Shown in pieces: positions 53,138 to 62,550 of a DNA stretch of 64,000 bases. Source of the DNA: Natrialba asiatica DSM 12278 (GTDB lineage Archaea > Halobacteriota > Halobacteria > Halobacteriales > Natrialbaceae); NCBI RefSeq assembly GCF_000337555.1, contig NZ_AOIO01000003.1, positions 162,486-226,485 on the forward strand, written 5' to 3'. The number at the start of each line of letters is the position of its first letter. Position 1 is the first letter of the stretch. The notes beneath the pieces were generated by a model, which searched no databases, had not been told where the DNA came from, and worked only from the letters and a program-made list of their open reading frames with translations. A program made the position numbers and the translations under genes.

Positions 53138-54865
53138 TTAGGTTCGAGACTGCAACTCACCCTCGTGGACCCACCAGAACTGCGGCCACTTGACCTGGCG
53201 GTTGGGGCTGTCCTCGGCGGCGATCGTCCACTCGTCGTCGGTCACCCAGGACTGCTCGTACTTGGACACCAATCCGAGGAACGGCAGTTCGATGTGGTTA
53301 TGCCACGCCGCCTGCTGGACGTACGGCCGCGCCTCCTCGTCACTGGATTGTCGCGCGATCTCCTCGGTCACCTCGAGCGGAGTGAGCGTCATCTCCCCGC
53401 CGTCCCTGTCAGGGATCGTTTGTTCGGAGTCCGCCTTCTCCCGGTAGTTGTGTCCGCCGCCGATCTCCTCCTCCCACAGTTGGTAGTACAGCGGGAAGTA
53501 CGGGAACGACGACCGCGAGCCGCCGGGCAGCCAGTAGAGACTCCCCATCGCAAAGTTGCTGTTGGAGTACTGGTTGAACCAGTCGTTCGTCGGCTTCGTG
53601 CTGACCGAGAAATCGAACCCGAACTCGTTCAGTTGACTGACGACCGTCTGGGACATCGTCGTCCAGTCCGTCCAGCCCGCGGGCGAGTAGTACTCCCCGC
53701 CGATCGTGTCCCCGTCGGAATCTTCCCACGTCTCACCCTCCCGGGAGTATCCGGCGTCCTCGAGCAACTGAGCCGCTTGCTCCGTTTGACTGGAACCGGC
53801 ACCGTAGGTTTCGAAGTCGTCGTACCAGTCGTCCAGCCAGTACTCCTGATCGCGGGGCGCGATACCGCACGGAGTCGGCGTCACGAACTTCGAGCGCGGT
53901 CCCGCGTTCTCGACGATCAACTCGCGATCGATAACGTGTGCGACCGCCTGCCGGACTTCCCGCTGCCCGAAGTGGGGATCGTCGTGATTAAACACGATTC
54001 CGTACCCCCACTTGGCCGGAATTTGAATCTCGACGACGTGATCCGGGAACCGATCGACGATCTCCGGCGGCGCGAACAGACTCAGCGCCGCATCGGCTTC
54101 CGTCCCCGACATCAACGCCTGGTGCTGTGCGGTATTTCCGCCGTAGCTATCGATCAGGAACGTGTCGATATCGACGTTGTCTGCGTTGTAGAACTCGGGG
54201 TTGGGTTCGAACTCGAACGCCTGGCGATCCTTGCTCACGAACGAGAACATCCCGCTGGCGACGGGATCCTCCCACTCCCACCGGAGGAACTCCGATTCGT
54301 CCGCATCCAACCACTGTTCGTGGGTTTCCGCTTTCGTATCGACGAGGAAGTTCGTGAGTTCGAACCGGATGATCTGCGGGTTCGTCGGCCCGGAGAGCAG
54401 GAGGCGGGCAGTCTTGTCGTCGACGATCTCGTAGTCGTCGAGGTAACCCCAGAGCGAACTCCCGCTTTTCTCCGCCAGTTGCAGTTGCACGTCGAGATCC
54501 TCGGTCGTCCACTCGTCGCCGTCGTCCCACGCCAGGTCGTCGCGGAAGGTAAGCGTCACTTCCTCGCCGTCGATTTCCAGGTCGTCGAGCGCTCCGCGCA
54601 GGAACTCGTTCTCGGTGAACGAATACTTCATAAACGGGGCGAACACCGCCCGCCCCGCGGGCCACCTGTAATTCTGGATCGCCGACGTGTTGAAATGGAG
54701 GTCCGCCGGATTGCCGGTGTACGCATTGACGAACGTGCCGCTATCCGACCCACTGCCACCAACGCAACCGGCGAGCGCGGCCGCACCCGACACCCCAGCT
54801 ATCGTTAACATGTCCCGACGACTAATTACATCGCTGTAATCGTCCGGGATGCTATCAGATCCCAT
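53138..54865 (-). CDS. Extracellular solute-binding lipoprotein (Dpp/Opp family, SBP family 5)
   Basis: 575 residues. The N terminus has SRRDMLTIAGVSGAAALAGC: a twin-arginine signal followed by a lipobox and a Gly/Ser linker. The mature part follows family-5 binding proteins: DLAWDDGDEWTTEDLDVQLQLAE, the WGYGIVFNHDDPHFGQREVRQAVAHVIDR stretch, and a C-terminal WHNHIELPFLGLV. ATG 54865 removes an upstream hydrophobic extension that would otherwise bury the signal. In family 5, members bind peptides or sugars; the divergent GH67 gene points to aldouronic or xylo-oligosaccharides. Confidence 0.92.
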   Translation of the reverse strand: MGSDSIPDDYSDVISRRDMLTIAGVSGAAALAGCVGGSGSDSGTFVNAYTGNPADLHFNTSAIQNYRWPAGRAVFAPFMKYSFTENEFLRGALDDLEIDGEEVTLTFRDDLAWDDGDEWTTEDLDVQLQLAEKSGSSLWGYLDDYEIVDDKTARLLLSGPTNPQIIRFELTNFLVDTKAETHEQWLDADESEFLRWEWEDPVASGMFSFVSKDRQAFEFEPNPEFYNADNVDIDTFLIDSYGGNTAQHQALMSGTEADAALSLFAPPEIVDRFPDHVVEIQIPAKWGYGIVFNHDDPHFGQREVRQAVAHVIDRELIVENAGPRSKFVTPTPCGIAPRDQEYWLDDWYDDFETYGAGSSQTEQAAQLLEDAGYSREGETWEDSDGDTIGGEYYSPAGWTDWTTMSQTVVSQLNEFGFDFSVSTKPTNDWFNQYSNSNFAMGSLYWLPGGSRSSFPYFPLYYQLWEEEIGGGHNYREKADSEQTIPDRDGGEMTLTPLEVTEEIARQSSDEEARPYVQQAAWHNHIELPFLGLVSKYEQSWVTDDEWTIAAEDSPNRQVKWPQFWWVHEGELQSRT

Positions 54866-55037
54866 GTATTGGTATGACACCACATAGACGGTAATAAATA
54901 TTATGATTATTATTCCCCATATGTAGCGATAGAGCGGGGAGCGGACGAGCCGTGGCGCACGATCGGCGCTCGGACCGACTGTGTCGGCGACCAGTACCAT
55001 TTTTACCGATCACCAATGACTGCACTAGCGTATCTCG

Positions 55038-57107
55038 ATGACCCCGTACGACGATTGCTGGCTCCGGTACGACCACATCACGGCGGACGACGTACGCGCC
55101 TCGTACCGCCGGCGGTGTAGACACGCCTACGTCTCGGAAAAATCACCCGAGTGCAGCGCGATTCGAGACGAACTCCGGCGGGCGCTTCCCGAGCTGTTAG
55201 GCGCGAAGCCCCACTTCTGGCACCATCCGCCGACGACTGTCGACGGGTTCCTGGCCATCGGCACGCCGGACGATATGGCGATGATCGCCGAGTCGGTCCC
55301 GGTCGATGCTGTCGCTGAACTCGAAGACGGCGGCTTCCTCATCCGGGCGGTCACCTGGAACGGAGCGGACTGTCTCGTCGTGACCGCATCCACCGATCGG
55401 GGACTGGTGTACGGCACCTTCCACCTCCTTCGCCTCCTCCAACTCCGCGAACCGATCGACGAACTCGAGATCCGCGAGGAGCCGACGTACGCGAATCGAT
55501 TGCTCAACCAGTGGGATACGCCCTTCCGCCGGTCGGTCGAGCGCGGCTACGGCGGCGAGTCGATCTTCGACTGGGAGCGGCTGCCCGATCTCCGGCCGCG
55601 GTACGAGGATTACGCGCGGCTATTGGCGTCCGTCGGGATCAACGGGATCGTTCTCAACAACGTCAACACCACGAAACCGCCGCGAGAGAGCGCAAACGAC
55701 GCCGTCGGCGCGTTCGAGGGTTGGCAATTGCTCGAATCGCGACGGCTCGAGGATCTCACCGGGCTCGCGTCGCTGTTTCGCCGATACGGGATCCGACCGT
55801 ACCTGTCGGTCAACTTCGCGGCACCGATGCTCGTCGGCGACCTCGATACCGCCGATCCGCTCGATGAGAACGTCCGGGACTGGTGGCGAGAGAAAGCCGA
55901 CGACGTATACGAACTCGTGCCGGATCTCGGCGGCTTCCTGATCAAGGCGGACTCGGAGGGCCAACCCGGACCCTACGACTACGACCGCGACCACGTAGAC
56001 GGGGCGAACGCGATCGCACGGGCGCTCGAACCCCACGACGGGCGCGTCTGGTGGCGAGCCTTCGTCTACGGCTCGCACGAGGATAGGGCGGTACAGGCCT
56101 ACGACACGTTCGAACCCTTAGACGGCGAGTTCAGCGATACCGTCACCGTGCAGATCAAGAACGGTCCGATCGACTTCCAGCCCCGCGAGCCGGTGTCGAC
56201 GCTCTTCGGTGCGATGCCGGAGACGGACCTCGGATTGGAGATACAGCTCACTCAGGAGTACACCGGCCAGGGCGTCCACGCAACCTATCACCTTCCGCTG
56301 TGGAAGGAAGTCTTCGAGTTCGAGACGCAGGCCGACGGCGAGGGGACGCCGGTGAAGTCGCTCCTGCGAGGAGCGGGACAAGGAGTCGCCGGTGTTGCCA
56401 ACGTCGGCGAGGACGACACCTGGACGGGCCACTACCTGTCGCAGGCGAATCTCTACGCCTTCGGGCGTGTGGCCTGGAATCCCGACCTGTCCGTCGAAAC
56501 GATCACCGAGGAATGGGTCCGACAAACCTTCGGGGCCGACGAGGTCGTCGTCGAAACGGTCACCGAAATCCTCCGCGACTCGTGGGAAGCGTGTATCGAC
56601 TACGAAACCGGCGGTCTCGGGCTCGTGCATATGATGCACAACGGCGAGGAGTTCCTCGAGAACCATTATTACCCGTCGCCGGCGGAATGGCCCGGCTATC
56701 ACGGCGCGAGCGAGGACGGAATCGGCGTCGATCGAACCGAACGCGGTAGCGGTTATACCACCCAGTATCGAGACCCGATCGCCGAGCGGTACGAGTCCGT
56801 CGAAACGTGCCCCGAAGAGTTCCTCCTCTTCTTCCATCACCTCCCCTGGGACTACGAACTCGACGACGGGACGACCGTCGTCCAGCGACTCTACGACAAC
56901 TGCTTCGACGGCGTCGACGAAGTCAAGCGCCTTCGAGACCGGTGGCGCACGCTCGAAGGAAGGATAGACGAGCGACGATTCCGACACGTCGCCGAGCGGT
57001 TCGACGAACAGGTTGCACAGGCCGAGCGGTGGCGGGACGTTCTCGCGTCGTATTTCCGCGAGTACTCCGGCATCCCGGATGAACGAGGTCGCATTCGCCG
57101 TGACTAG
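55038..57107 (+). CDS. Alpha-glucuronidase, glycoside hydrolase family 67
   Basis: 689 residues. Removes 4-O-methylglucuronate from the non-reducing end of short xylo-oligosaccharides. The three active-site acids can be placed: Glu307 in FLIKADSEGQPGP (acid), Asp379 in KNGPIDFQP and Glu407 in QLTQEYTGQGVH, which line up with Glu292, Asp365 and Glu393 of the Cellvibrio enzyme after a uniform 14-15 residue offset. No signal peptide, so it acts in the cytoplasm on imported oligosaccharides. It faces away from the ABC binding-protein gene; the 172-base gap holds both promoters. Confidence 0.95.
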   Translation: MTPYDDCWLRYDHITADDVRASYRRRCRHAYVSEKSPECSAIRDELRRALPELLGAKPHFWHHPPTTVDGFLAIGTPDDMAMIAESVPVDAVAELEDGGFLIRAVTWNGADCLVVTASTDRGLVYGTFHLLRLLQLREPIDELEIREEPTYANRLLNQWDTPFRRSVERGYGGESIFDWERLPDLRPRYEDYARLLASVGINGIVLNNVNTTKPPRESANDAVGAFEGWQLLESRRLEDLTGLASLFRRYGIRPYLSVNFAAPMLVGDLDTADPLDENVRDWWREKADDVYELVPDLGGFLIKADSEGQPGPYDYDRDHVDGANAIARALEPHDGRVWWRAFVYGSHEDRAVQAYDTFEPLDGEFSDTVTVQIKNGPIDFQPREPVSTLFGAMPETDLGLEIQLTQEYTGQGVHATYHLPLWKEVFEFETQADGEGTPVKSLLRGAGQGVAGVANVGEDDTWTGHYLSQANLYAFGRVAWNPDLSVETITEEWVRQTFGADEVVVETVTEILRDSWEACIDYETGGLGLVHMMHNGEEFLENHYYPSPAEWPGYHGASEDGIGVDRTERGSGYTTQYRDPIAERYESVETCPEEFLLFFHHLPWDYELDDGTTVVQRLYDNCFDGVDEVKRLRDRWRTLEGRIDERRFRHVAERFDEQVAQAERWRDVLASYFREYSGIPDERGRIRRD

Positions 57108-57190
57108 TCCCAGTCCGCGACGTACTCCGTTACCGCCGAATCGCGCTGCAGATTCCGTCGAAAGAGTAGTGGCGCGGTGATCGGAATCAC

Positions 57191-57223
57191 CGGTAAATTT
57201 TTACCGCGTGTTGTGAATTCACA
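57191..57223. promoter_or_regulatory. Two adjacent palindromes at the promoter of a small membrane protein gene
   Basis: CGGTAAA-TT-TTTACCG (57191-57206) spans the A/T-rich TATA-like element, and TGTGAATTCACA (57212-57223, a perfect 12-base palindrome) covers the expected transcription start, five bases before the ATG at 57228. Placement suggests repressor operators. Confidence 0.55.
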
Positions 57224-57227
57224 CACC

Positions 57228-57461
57228 ATGTCGAAAACGTCGACGCTGCTCGATCTCGTCGCTGCGCAGCGGGCGCAGATACGAGTCATTATCGCCCTGT
57301 TGATCGCGTCGGGACTCCTCCTTGCGCTCTCGATTCCGTTCGTCGAGCCCGGTGACAGGGCGTTTCCGATCCTCGTCATCGATATCGTTCTCGTGGTCGG
57401 GGCGCTCGGCTTCTTCAGCACAACGTACTGGTACTGCACGAAACGCGCGATGGACGACTGA
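57228..57461 (+). CDS. Small two-helix membrane protein
   Basis: 77 residues. Two hydrophobic helices (IRVIIALLIASGLLLALSIPF and FPILVIDIVLVVGALGFFSTTYWYCTK), with a short acidic/basic start and a charged end. No family I recognise. The ATG at 57228 follows a TATA-like AATTTTTAC at leaderless distance and the two palindromes listed separately. It lies convergent to the HEAT-repeat gene. Confidence 0.65.
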   Translation: MSKTSTLLDLVAAQRAQIRVIIALLIASGLLLALSIPFVEPGDRAFPILVIDIVLVVGALGFFSTTYWYCTKRAMDD

Positions 57462-57485
57462 TCCTGAGCGTCGGCGGCTCACAAA

Positions 57486-58400
57486 TTACGGCGCGTCCGC
57501 GATGTACTTCGCGGTCTCGGCCGCGAGTTCACGAACGTCCGCGTCGGGGTCGTCCGCGGCCGCCGTTCGAAGGTGCGAGACGGTGGCGGCGTCCCCGAGA
57601 TGTCCGAGCGCCCGAACGGTACGCGCACGAACGACGGCGCTATCGCGGTCGAGACAATCGACTAGGCGGTCGGTCGCGGGGGCGACGGCGGTCGGATTCG
57701 CCGCCGCCAGTTCGGCGAGCGCGTCGACGGCACCGCCGGCGACGGTCGGATCTTCGTCGTCCAGTAGCGTGGCGAGATCGGGGACGGTGTCGACCATCGA
57801 TTCGGGCTCCGCCTCGGCGATCGCGACCGCGACGTTAACGAGCGTGTGACGGCCGGCAATTCGCCGTTTGCGTTCCGCTTCCTCGTGGTTGCGGAGCGTC
57901 CGCCGGGTCACTTCGTCGGCGATCACGTCGCCGAAATCCTGCGGTTCCGTATCGAGTTCGGTAGCTCGAATGGCGTCGATCACCGCCGGGGAATGCGGTG
58001 CGACGAGAGCGGGACGGGAAACGGCGAGTTTCCCGAGGACGGTCGCGCCGGTCAGTTGCACGTCCGCGATCTCGCTGTCGACGGCACCGACGAGATCCGC
58101 CGTGTGTCCCTCGAGCGCCGCCGGATCGCTCTCCGCGACGGCGTCGAGGACGGAAATCGCGCGCAACGCGATCGGGGCGTTGTCGTCGGTCACGGCCGAC
58201 GCGATCGCATCGAGGAGCGGACGGACGGCGTCGACACTCGCTTCGAGGAGAGTCTCACAGGCCGCTATACCCCGCTGCCGATCCAGCGGCTCCGACGACG
58301 AGAGGGCGGTGTGAATCTCCGCGCAGTCGAACTCGCCAAGCGATACCGATTTCGAGTCGAGGGAAAACCCGTCGAGAGGCTCCGATGAATCCGTCGGCAT
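57486..58400 (-). CDS. HEAT-repeat protein
   Basis: 304 residues built of repeated alpha-hairpins, e.g. DDNAPIALRAISVLDAVAESDPAAL, DEDPTVAGGAVDALAELAAANPTAV, DRDSAVVRARTVRALGHLGDAATVS and DPDADVRELAAETAKYIADA. HEAT/PBS-type repeats serve as protein-interaction scaffolds; no enzyme motif is seen. ATG 58400 is preferred over an upstream in-frame start at 58469. It sits between the alpha-glucuronidase region and the GH3 gene but nothing links it functionally. Confidence 0.75.
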   Translation of the reverse strand: MPTDSSEPLDGFSLDSKSVSLGEFDCAEIHTALSSSEPLDRQRGIAACETLLEASVDAVRPLLDAIASAVTDDNAPIALRAISVLDAVAESDPAALEGHTADLVGAVDSEIADVQLTGATVLGKLAVSRPALVAPHSPAVIDAIRATELDTEPQDFGDVIADEVTRRTLRNHEEAERKRRIAGRHTLVNVAVAIAEAEPESMVDTVPDLATLLDDEDPTVAGGAVDALAELAAANPTAVAPATDRLVDCLDRDSAVVRARTVRALGHLGDAATVSHLRTAAADDPDADVRELAAETAKYIADAP

Positions 58401-58546
58401 GACTGAGTGATACGTATCGAGGAGTAAATATGTGAGGGATTGTTTACCGCGTTTGGTTTCCACACTCACGAACCGTTAGCGACCGGCTTCGACGACAGCC
58501 GCCCGATGCCCCCGAGTGATGTCGAGCGAAACTGTGACCGGAGCGT

Positions 58547-60880
58547 TCACTCGGTTCCGTCCGTCACGTCCGTCTCGGTGAAATACGTTCGACCGGTCCG
58601 TGGGACTTCCGTCGTCCCGGTCACCTGGAAGGGCGCGGTCTCGACCACGTCAGCGGCCGAGTGGCCGATGCGGAACTCGTAAGGACCCTCCTCGACGACC
58701 AAGTTGAAATCCCGGTCGTAATAGGCGAGTTGCGAGGCGTCGACCGCGAAACTAACGCGCTTCGTCTCGCCCGGATCGAGTGAGACGCGTTCGAATCCGA
58801 CCAGTTCCTGAACCGGGCGGGCCAGATCGGGATTCTCTGCGCTCGCATACAGCTGGAGGACGTCATCTCCCGCGGTATCGCCGGCGTTTTCGACGGTCAC
58901 AGTCGCGACGATCGTGCCGGCCGGGGAGAGGGAGTCCGTCGACAGCGAGAGGTCCCCGTACGCAAACTCGGTGTAGGAAAGCCCGTGGCCGAAGGGATAG
59001 AGCGGATCGCTCTCCGTGTAGACGTACTCCTCGGTCGCGGTGTTCGGTTTTCGGTTGTAGTGGACGGGAAGTTGCCCGACGGTACGCGGAACGGAGACGG
59101 GAAGGTGGCCGGCGGGGTTGTGCTCGCCGAACAGGACGGCAGCGATCCCCTCGCCGCCGCGTTCGCCGGGAAGCCACGCCTGCACGACCGCCGGGACGGT
59201 CGCCGCGATCCGCTCCATCGCGTGGGGGCGGCCGCTGACGACGACGACGGCGACCGGCGTCCCGGTCTCGTGAACTCGTTCGACGAGTTCGCGCTGCACG
59301 CCGGGCAGTCCCAGGTCGACCACGTCACACCCCTCGCCGCTCGTGGCGACGCTCGGCTTGTTGATCCGGTCTCTGTCCGAGTCCGAGAAATCGACGGCGG
59401 AGCGTGCGCCGACGAACGCGAGGGTGACGTCGGCGTCCGCGGCGGCGTTTGCGGCCGCGTCGAACCCCTCCGTGTCGGGCCCGGTCGTCGTACAGCCCCG
59501 CTCGTGGCGCACCTCGAATCCGTGCTCCTCGCCCCGCGCACGGACGGCATCGAGCGGCGTCGTCGCGTCAAACTCGATCTCTTCTTCGGGGTAGTGGGCG
59601 GGATAGGCGTAATCGCCGAGCAGTTCCTGAGCGTCGTCGGCTTTCGGACCGACGACCGCGACGGAGTTCGTTTCCTCGCCGGTGAGCGGGAGCAGGTCGC
59701 CGTCGTTTTGCAGGAGCGTCATCGATTCGCGGGCGGCGCGCTCGGTGAGCGCCCTCGCCTCGTCGGTACCGAACGGGGCCGTCGCCGCGTCGGCGTCCAC
59801 CGTCGGATCGTCGAGTAATCCCTTCCGAGCCTTCGCGCGGAGGACCCGACGGGCGGCTTCGTCGACCGTCTCTTCGGCGAGTTCACCGGCCTCGACGGCG
59901 TTCACGAGGTGGTCGCCGTAGCAGTCCGTGGCGGGGAGTTCGACGTCGATGCCGGCTTCGACGGCCGCGACGCCCGCCTCCCGTTCGTCAGCGGCGACGC
60001 CGTGTTCGCTGCGGAGGTACTCGACGCTGTAGTAGTCCGAGACCACCGTCCCGTCGAAGCTCCACTCGCCGCGGAGGATGTCGGTCAGCAGCCGCTCGTC
60101 GCTGGCACACGGGATCCCGTCGATGTCGTGATAGGCGTTCATGACCGACTCGGCGTTCGCCGTGCGGACGGCCGCTTCGAAGGGAAACATGTGCGTTTCG
60201 CGGAGTTCGCGCCGCCCGATGGAAACCGAACTCCGATTCTTCCCGCCCGCCCCGGCCGCGTGGCCGACGAAGTGCTTGAGCGTCGCGCTGATGCCGTCGC
60301 CGTCACCCTGGAGCCCGTCGACGTACCCACACGCCATCGCGGCGACCAGATACGGATCTTCGCCGAAGGTCTCCTCGACGCGTCCCCACCGGAGATCGCG
60401 GGCGACGTCGAGGACGGGAGATAGCGCGTGTGCGGTCCCGATGGCTTCCAACTGATCGCGGATCGTCTCGGTGACCGTTTCGAGGAGGGCGGGCGACCAC
60501 GTGCTCGCCATCCCGATCATTTGCGGGAAGGTCGTTCCTTCGGGACCCATGTATCCGCTCAGACACTCCTCGTGGGGAATCGCCGGAATACCGAGACGCG
60601 TCTCCTCACGGAGGTACGTCTGCAGTTCGTTCGTCCGTTCGGCCGCCTCGGACGGGGATAAGCTCCCTTCCCCGCCGATGCGGGTCACGTGACCGATGCC
60701 GTTCGAGAGGTGGTCGCTGACGGCTTCCTCGTCGAGTTCGCCGGACTCGTCCAGGAGCGCGTCGGCGTTGACGGACCCGAGTTGTGCCACCTTCTCGGCG
60801 AGCGTTAGTTCCTGGATGAGAGAATCGATGCGCTGCTCGGCCGGCGCTTCGCTGACGCCGCTGTCTGAACTCGGCTGCAT
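58547..60880 (-). CDS. Glycoside hydrolase family 3 (beta-xylosidase/beta-glucosidase)
   Basis: 777 residues. GH3 layout: N-terminal TIM barrel with HEECLSGY, SPVLDVARDLRWGRVEETFGEDPYL, LKHFVGHAAG and the nucleophile Asp282 in VVSDYYSV; then the alpha/beta sandwich (SMTLLQNDGDLLPL) and the C-terminal fibronectin III-like domain (YYDRDFNLVVEEGPYEFRIG). No signal peptide: cytoplasmic. The neighbouring GH67 enzyme and pentose-oxidation genes favour a xylosidase acting on imported xylo-oligosaccharides. ATG 60880 follows a TATA-like AATTATTAAG (60908-60917). Confidence 0.93.
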   Translation of the reverse strand: MQPSSDSGVSEAPAEQRIDSLIQELTLAEKVAQLGSVNADALLDESGELDEEAVSDHLSNGIGHVTRIGGEGSLSPSEAAERTNELQTYLREETRLGIPAIPHEECLSGYMGPEGTTFPQMIGMASTWSPALLETVTETIRDQLEAIGTAHALSPVLDVARDLRWGRVEETFGEDPYLVAAMACGYVDGLQGDGDGISATLKHFVGHAAGAGGKNRSSVSIGRRELRETHMFPFEAAVRTANAESVMNAYHDIDGIPCASDERLLTDILRGEWSFDGTVVSDYYSVEYLRSEHGVAADEREAGVAAVEAGIDVELPATDCYGDHLVNAVEAGELAEETVDEAARRVLRAKARKGLLDDPTVDADAATAPFGTDEARALTERAARESMTLLQNDGDLLPLTGEETNSVAVVGPKADDAQELLGDYAYPAHYPEEEIEFDATTPLDAVRARGEEHGFEVRHERGCTTTGPDTEGFDAAANAAADADVTLAFVGARSAVDFSDSDRDRINKPSVATSGEGCDVVDLGLPGVQRELVERVHETGTPVAVVVVSGRPHAMERIAATVPAVVQAWLPGERGGEGIAAVLFGEHNPAGHLPVSVPRTVGQLPVHYNRKPNTATEEYVYTESDPLYPFGHGLSYTEFAYGDLSLSTDSLSPAGTIVATVTVENAGDTAGDDVLQLYASAENPDLARPVQELVGFERVSLDPGETKRVSFAVDASQLAYYDRDFNLVVEEGPYEFRIGHSAADVVETAPFQVTGTTEVPRTGRTYFTETDVTDGTE

Positions 60881-60998
60881 TATCCATCCGCTCACCGCCC
60901 AGACGCTTAATAATTCGGACCGGTACGCGATCGACGCTCGTCGAATCGCGGCCAAAAAAGAGCGTCAGTTCCGGCCGCCTCGAGCGACGGGAAGGCGG

Positions 60999-62438
60999 TC
61001 AGTAGTTGTCGTAGACCGTCTTGCTGATCGTGTAGAAGTCGAGGCCGGCGTCTCCCTGTTCGCGGTAGGTTTCGCTCGAAGAGTCCTTCATCCCGCCGAA
61101 GGGAACGTGGAGTTCGAGGCCGGTCGTCTTTTCGTTGATCTTCACGACGCCGGCTTCGATCTCCTCGACGAAACGGTTCGCCTCGGTGTGATCATCCGTG
61201 ACGACGCTGGCCGAGAGCCCGTAGTCGACATCGTTTGCGACGTAGATCGCCTCGTCGAAGTCACTCACGGGGATCACAGCGAGCACCGGTCCGAAGACCT
61301 CTTCCTGGGCGAGGCGCATCTCGGTGTCGACATCGGAGAAGACCGCCGGTTCGACGTAGTACCCCTCGCGATCGAGTTCCGAGCCGCCGTACTCGAGAGT
61401 TGCGCCCTCGTCCTGGGCGATCTCGACGTACTCGAGCGTGCTCTCGAGTTCGGATTCGCTGACGTGCGGGCCCATCCCCGGATCGTCGAGGCCGTGGCCG
61501 TGGTCGATCGCCGCGGCGCGGTCGACAACGGCGTCGACGAACTCGTCGTAGACGTCCTCGTGGACGATCGCGCGGGAGGCGGCGGTACACGCCTGGCCGG
61601 TGACGCCGAACGCACCGTTAGCGACGATGTCAGCTGCCTGTTCGACATCTGCGCTGTCGCTGACGATCGTCGGGTTCTTGCCGCCCATCTCGAGCTGGAC
61701 GCGCTTGCCGTCCTCGGTTGCGGTGTCGTAGACGGTGTTACCGACCGCGGTACTCCCGGTAAAGGAGACGGCGTCGACGGCCTCGTGGCCCGCGATCGTA
61801 CTGCCGACCTCGCTGCCGGGGCCGGTGACGACGTTGAGGACGCCGTCCGGGAGGCCGGCCTCGTCGAGCGCCTCGGCCATCTCGTGGACGACGCCCGGCG
61901 CGAGCGTCGCGGGTTTGATGACGACGGTGTTACCCGCAGCGAGTGCGGGCGCGATCTTCCAAGCCGGAATCGCGATGGGGTAGTTCCACGGCGTGATCAG
62001 TCCGGCGACGCCGAGCGGCTCGACCGTCGTGTAAAGATTCGTATCGCGGGCGCTCGAACTCTTGACCGTACCGCCGAGGTCGCTGGCCTTCGAGCCGAAG
62101 TAGTGAAAGATGTCGATGGCCCGCTGTACCTCGCCGCCGGCCTCGCTCCAGGTCTTGCCTTCCTCTCGGACGAGCAGTTCGGTCAATTCGTCCGTTCGCT
62201 GATCGAGGAGTGACCCGGCTGCGGTGAGGATCCGTCCGCGTTCCGGGCCCGGCGTCTCGGCCCACTCGTCGCTGGCCTCGTTTGCCGCCTCGATCGCCCG
62301 TTCGGTATCCTCGGCATCGGACTGCGGGTACGTCGCGATGACCTCGTCCGGATTCGCCGGATCGGTCGTCTCGAAGGTCTCATCGGTGTTCGATGCAGTC
62401 CACTCGCCGCTCACGTAGTTCAACCGCTGGTCAGGCAT
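60999..62438 (-). CDS. xacF: Aldehyde dehydrogenase, alpha-ketoglutarate semialdehyde type (XacF-like)
   Basis: 479 residues of the aldehyde dehydrogenase superfamily. Catalytic Glu250 in QLEMGGKNP and nucleophile Cys284 in FGVTGQACTAAS; NAD(P) loop SFTGSTAVG. In Haloferax volcanii a very similar enzyme oxidises alpha-ketoglutarate semialdehyde to 2-oxoglutarate as the last step of xylose and arabinose breakdown. The divergent XacE-like dehydratase gene makes that substrate, which supports the assignment. ATG 62438 is about 28 bases downstream of an AATTATG element on the minus strand. Confidence 0.87.
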   Translation of the reverse strand: MPDQRLNYVSGEWTASNTDETFETTDPANPDEVIATYPQSDAEDTERAIEAANEASDEWAETPGPERGRILTAAGSLLDQRTDELTELLVREEGKTWSEAGGEVQRAIDIFHYFGSKASDLGGTVKSSSARDTNLYTTVEPLGVAGLITPWNYPIAIPAWKIAPALAAGNTVVIKPATLAPGVVHEMAEALDEAGLPDGVLNVVTGPGSEVGSTIAGHEAVDAVSFTGSTAVGNTVYDTATEDGKRVQLEMGGKNPTIVSDSADVEQAADIVANGAFGVTGQACTAASRAIVHEDVYDEFVDAVVDRAAAIDHGHGLDDPGMGPHVSESELESTLEYVEIAQDEGATLEYGGSELDREGYYVEPAVFSDVDTEMRLAQEEVFGPVLAVIPVSDFDEAIYVANDVDYGLSASVVTDDHTEANRFVEEIEAGVVKINEKTTGLELHVPFGGMKDSSSETYREQGDAGLDFYTISKTVYDNY

Positions 62439-62520
62439 ACACTCTCTCGGACGTTCCGTTCGCCCATAATTCTTGCCGTTTGGCAGCTTTCGCTTGCTCG
62501 ATCGGTTCGCGGACGGGACA

Positions 62521-62527
62521 TTTATAG
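62521..62527 (+). promoter_or_regulatory. TATA element for the XacE-like gene
   Basis: TTTATAG about 27 bases before the ATG at 62551, preceded by a purine-rich GGGACA that could be the BRE; a clean leaderless promoter. The gap between the divergent xacF and xacE starts is only 112 bases, so both may share regulatory sites. Confidence 0.6.
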
Positions 62528-62550
62528 TGGGGTAGAGTGTTGCACTCACC

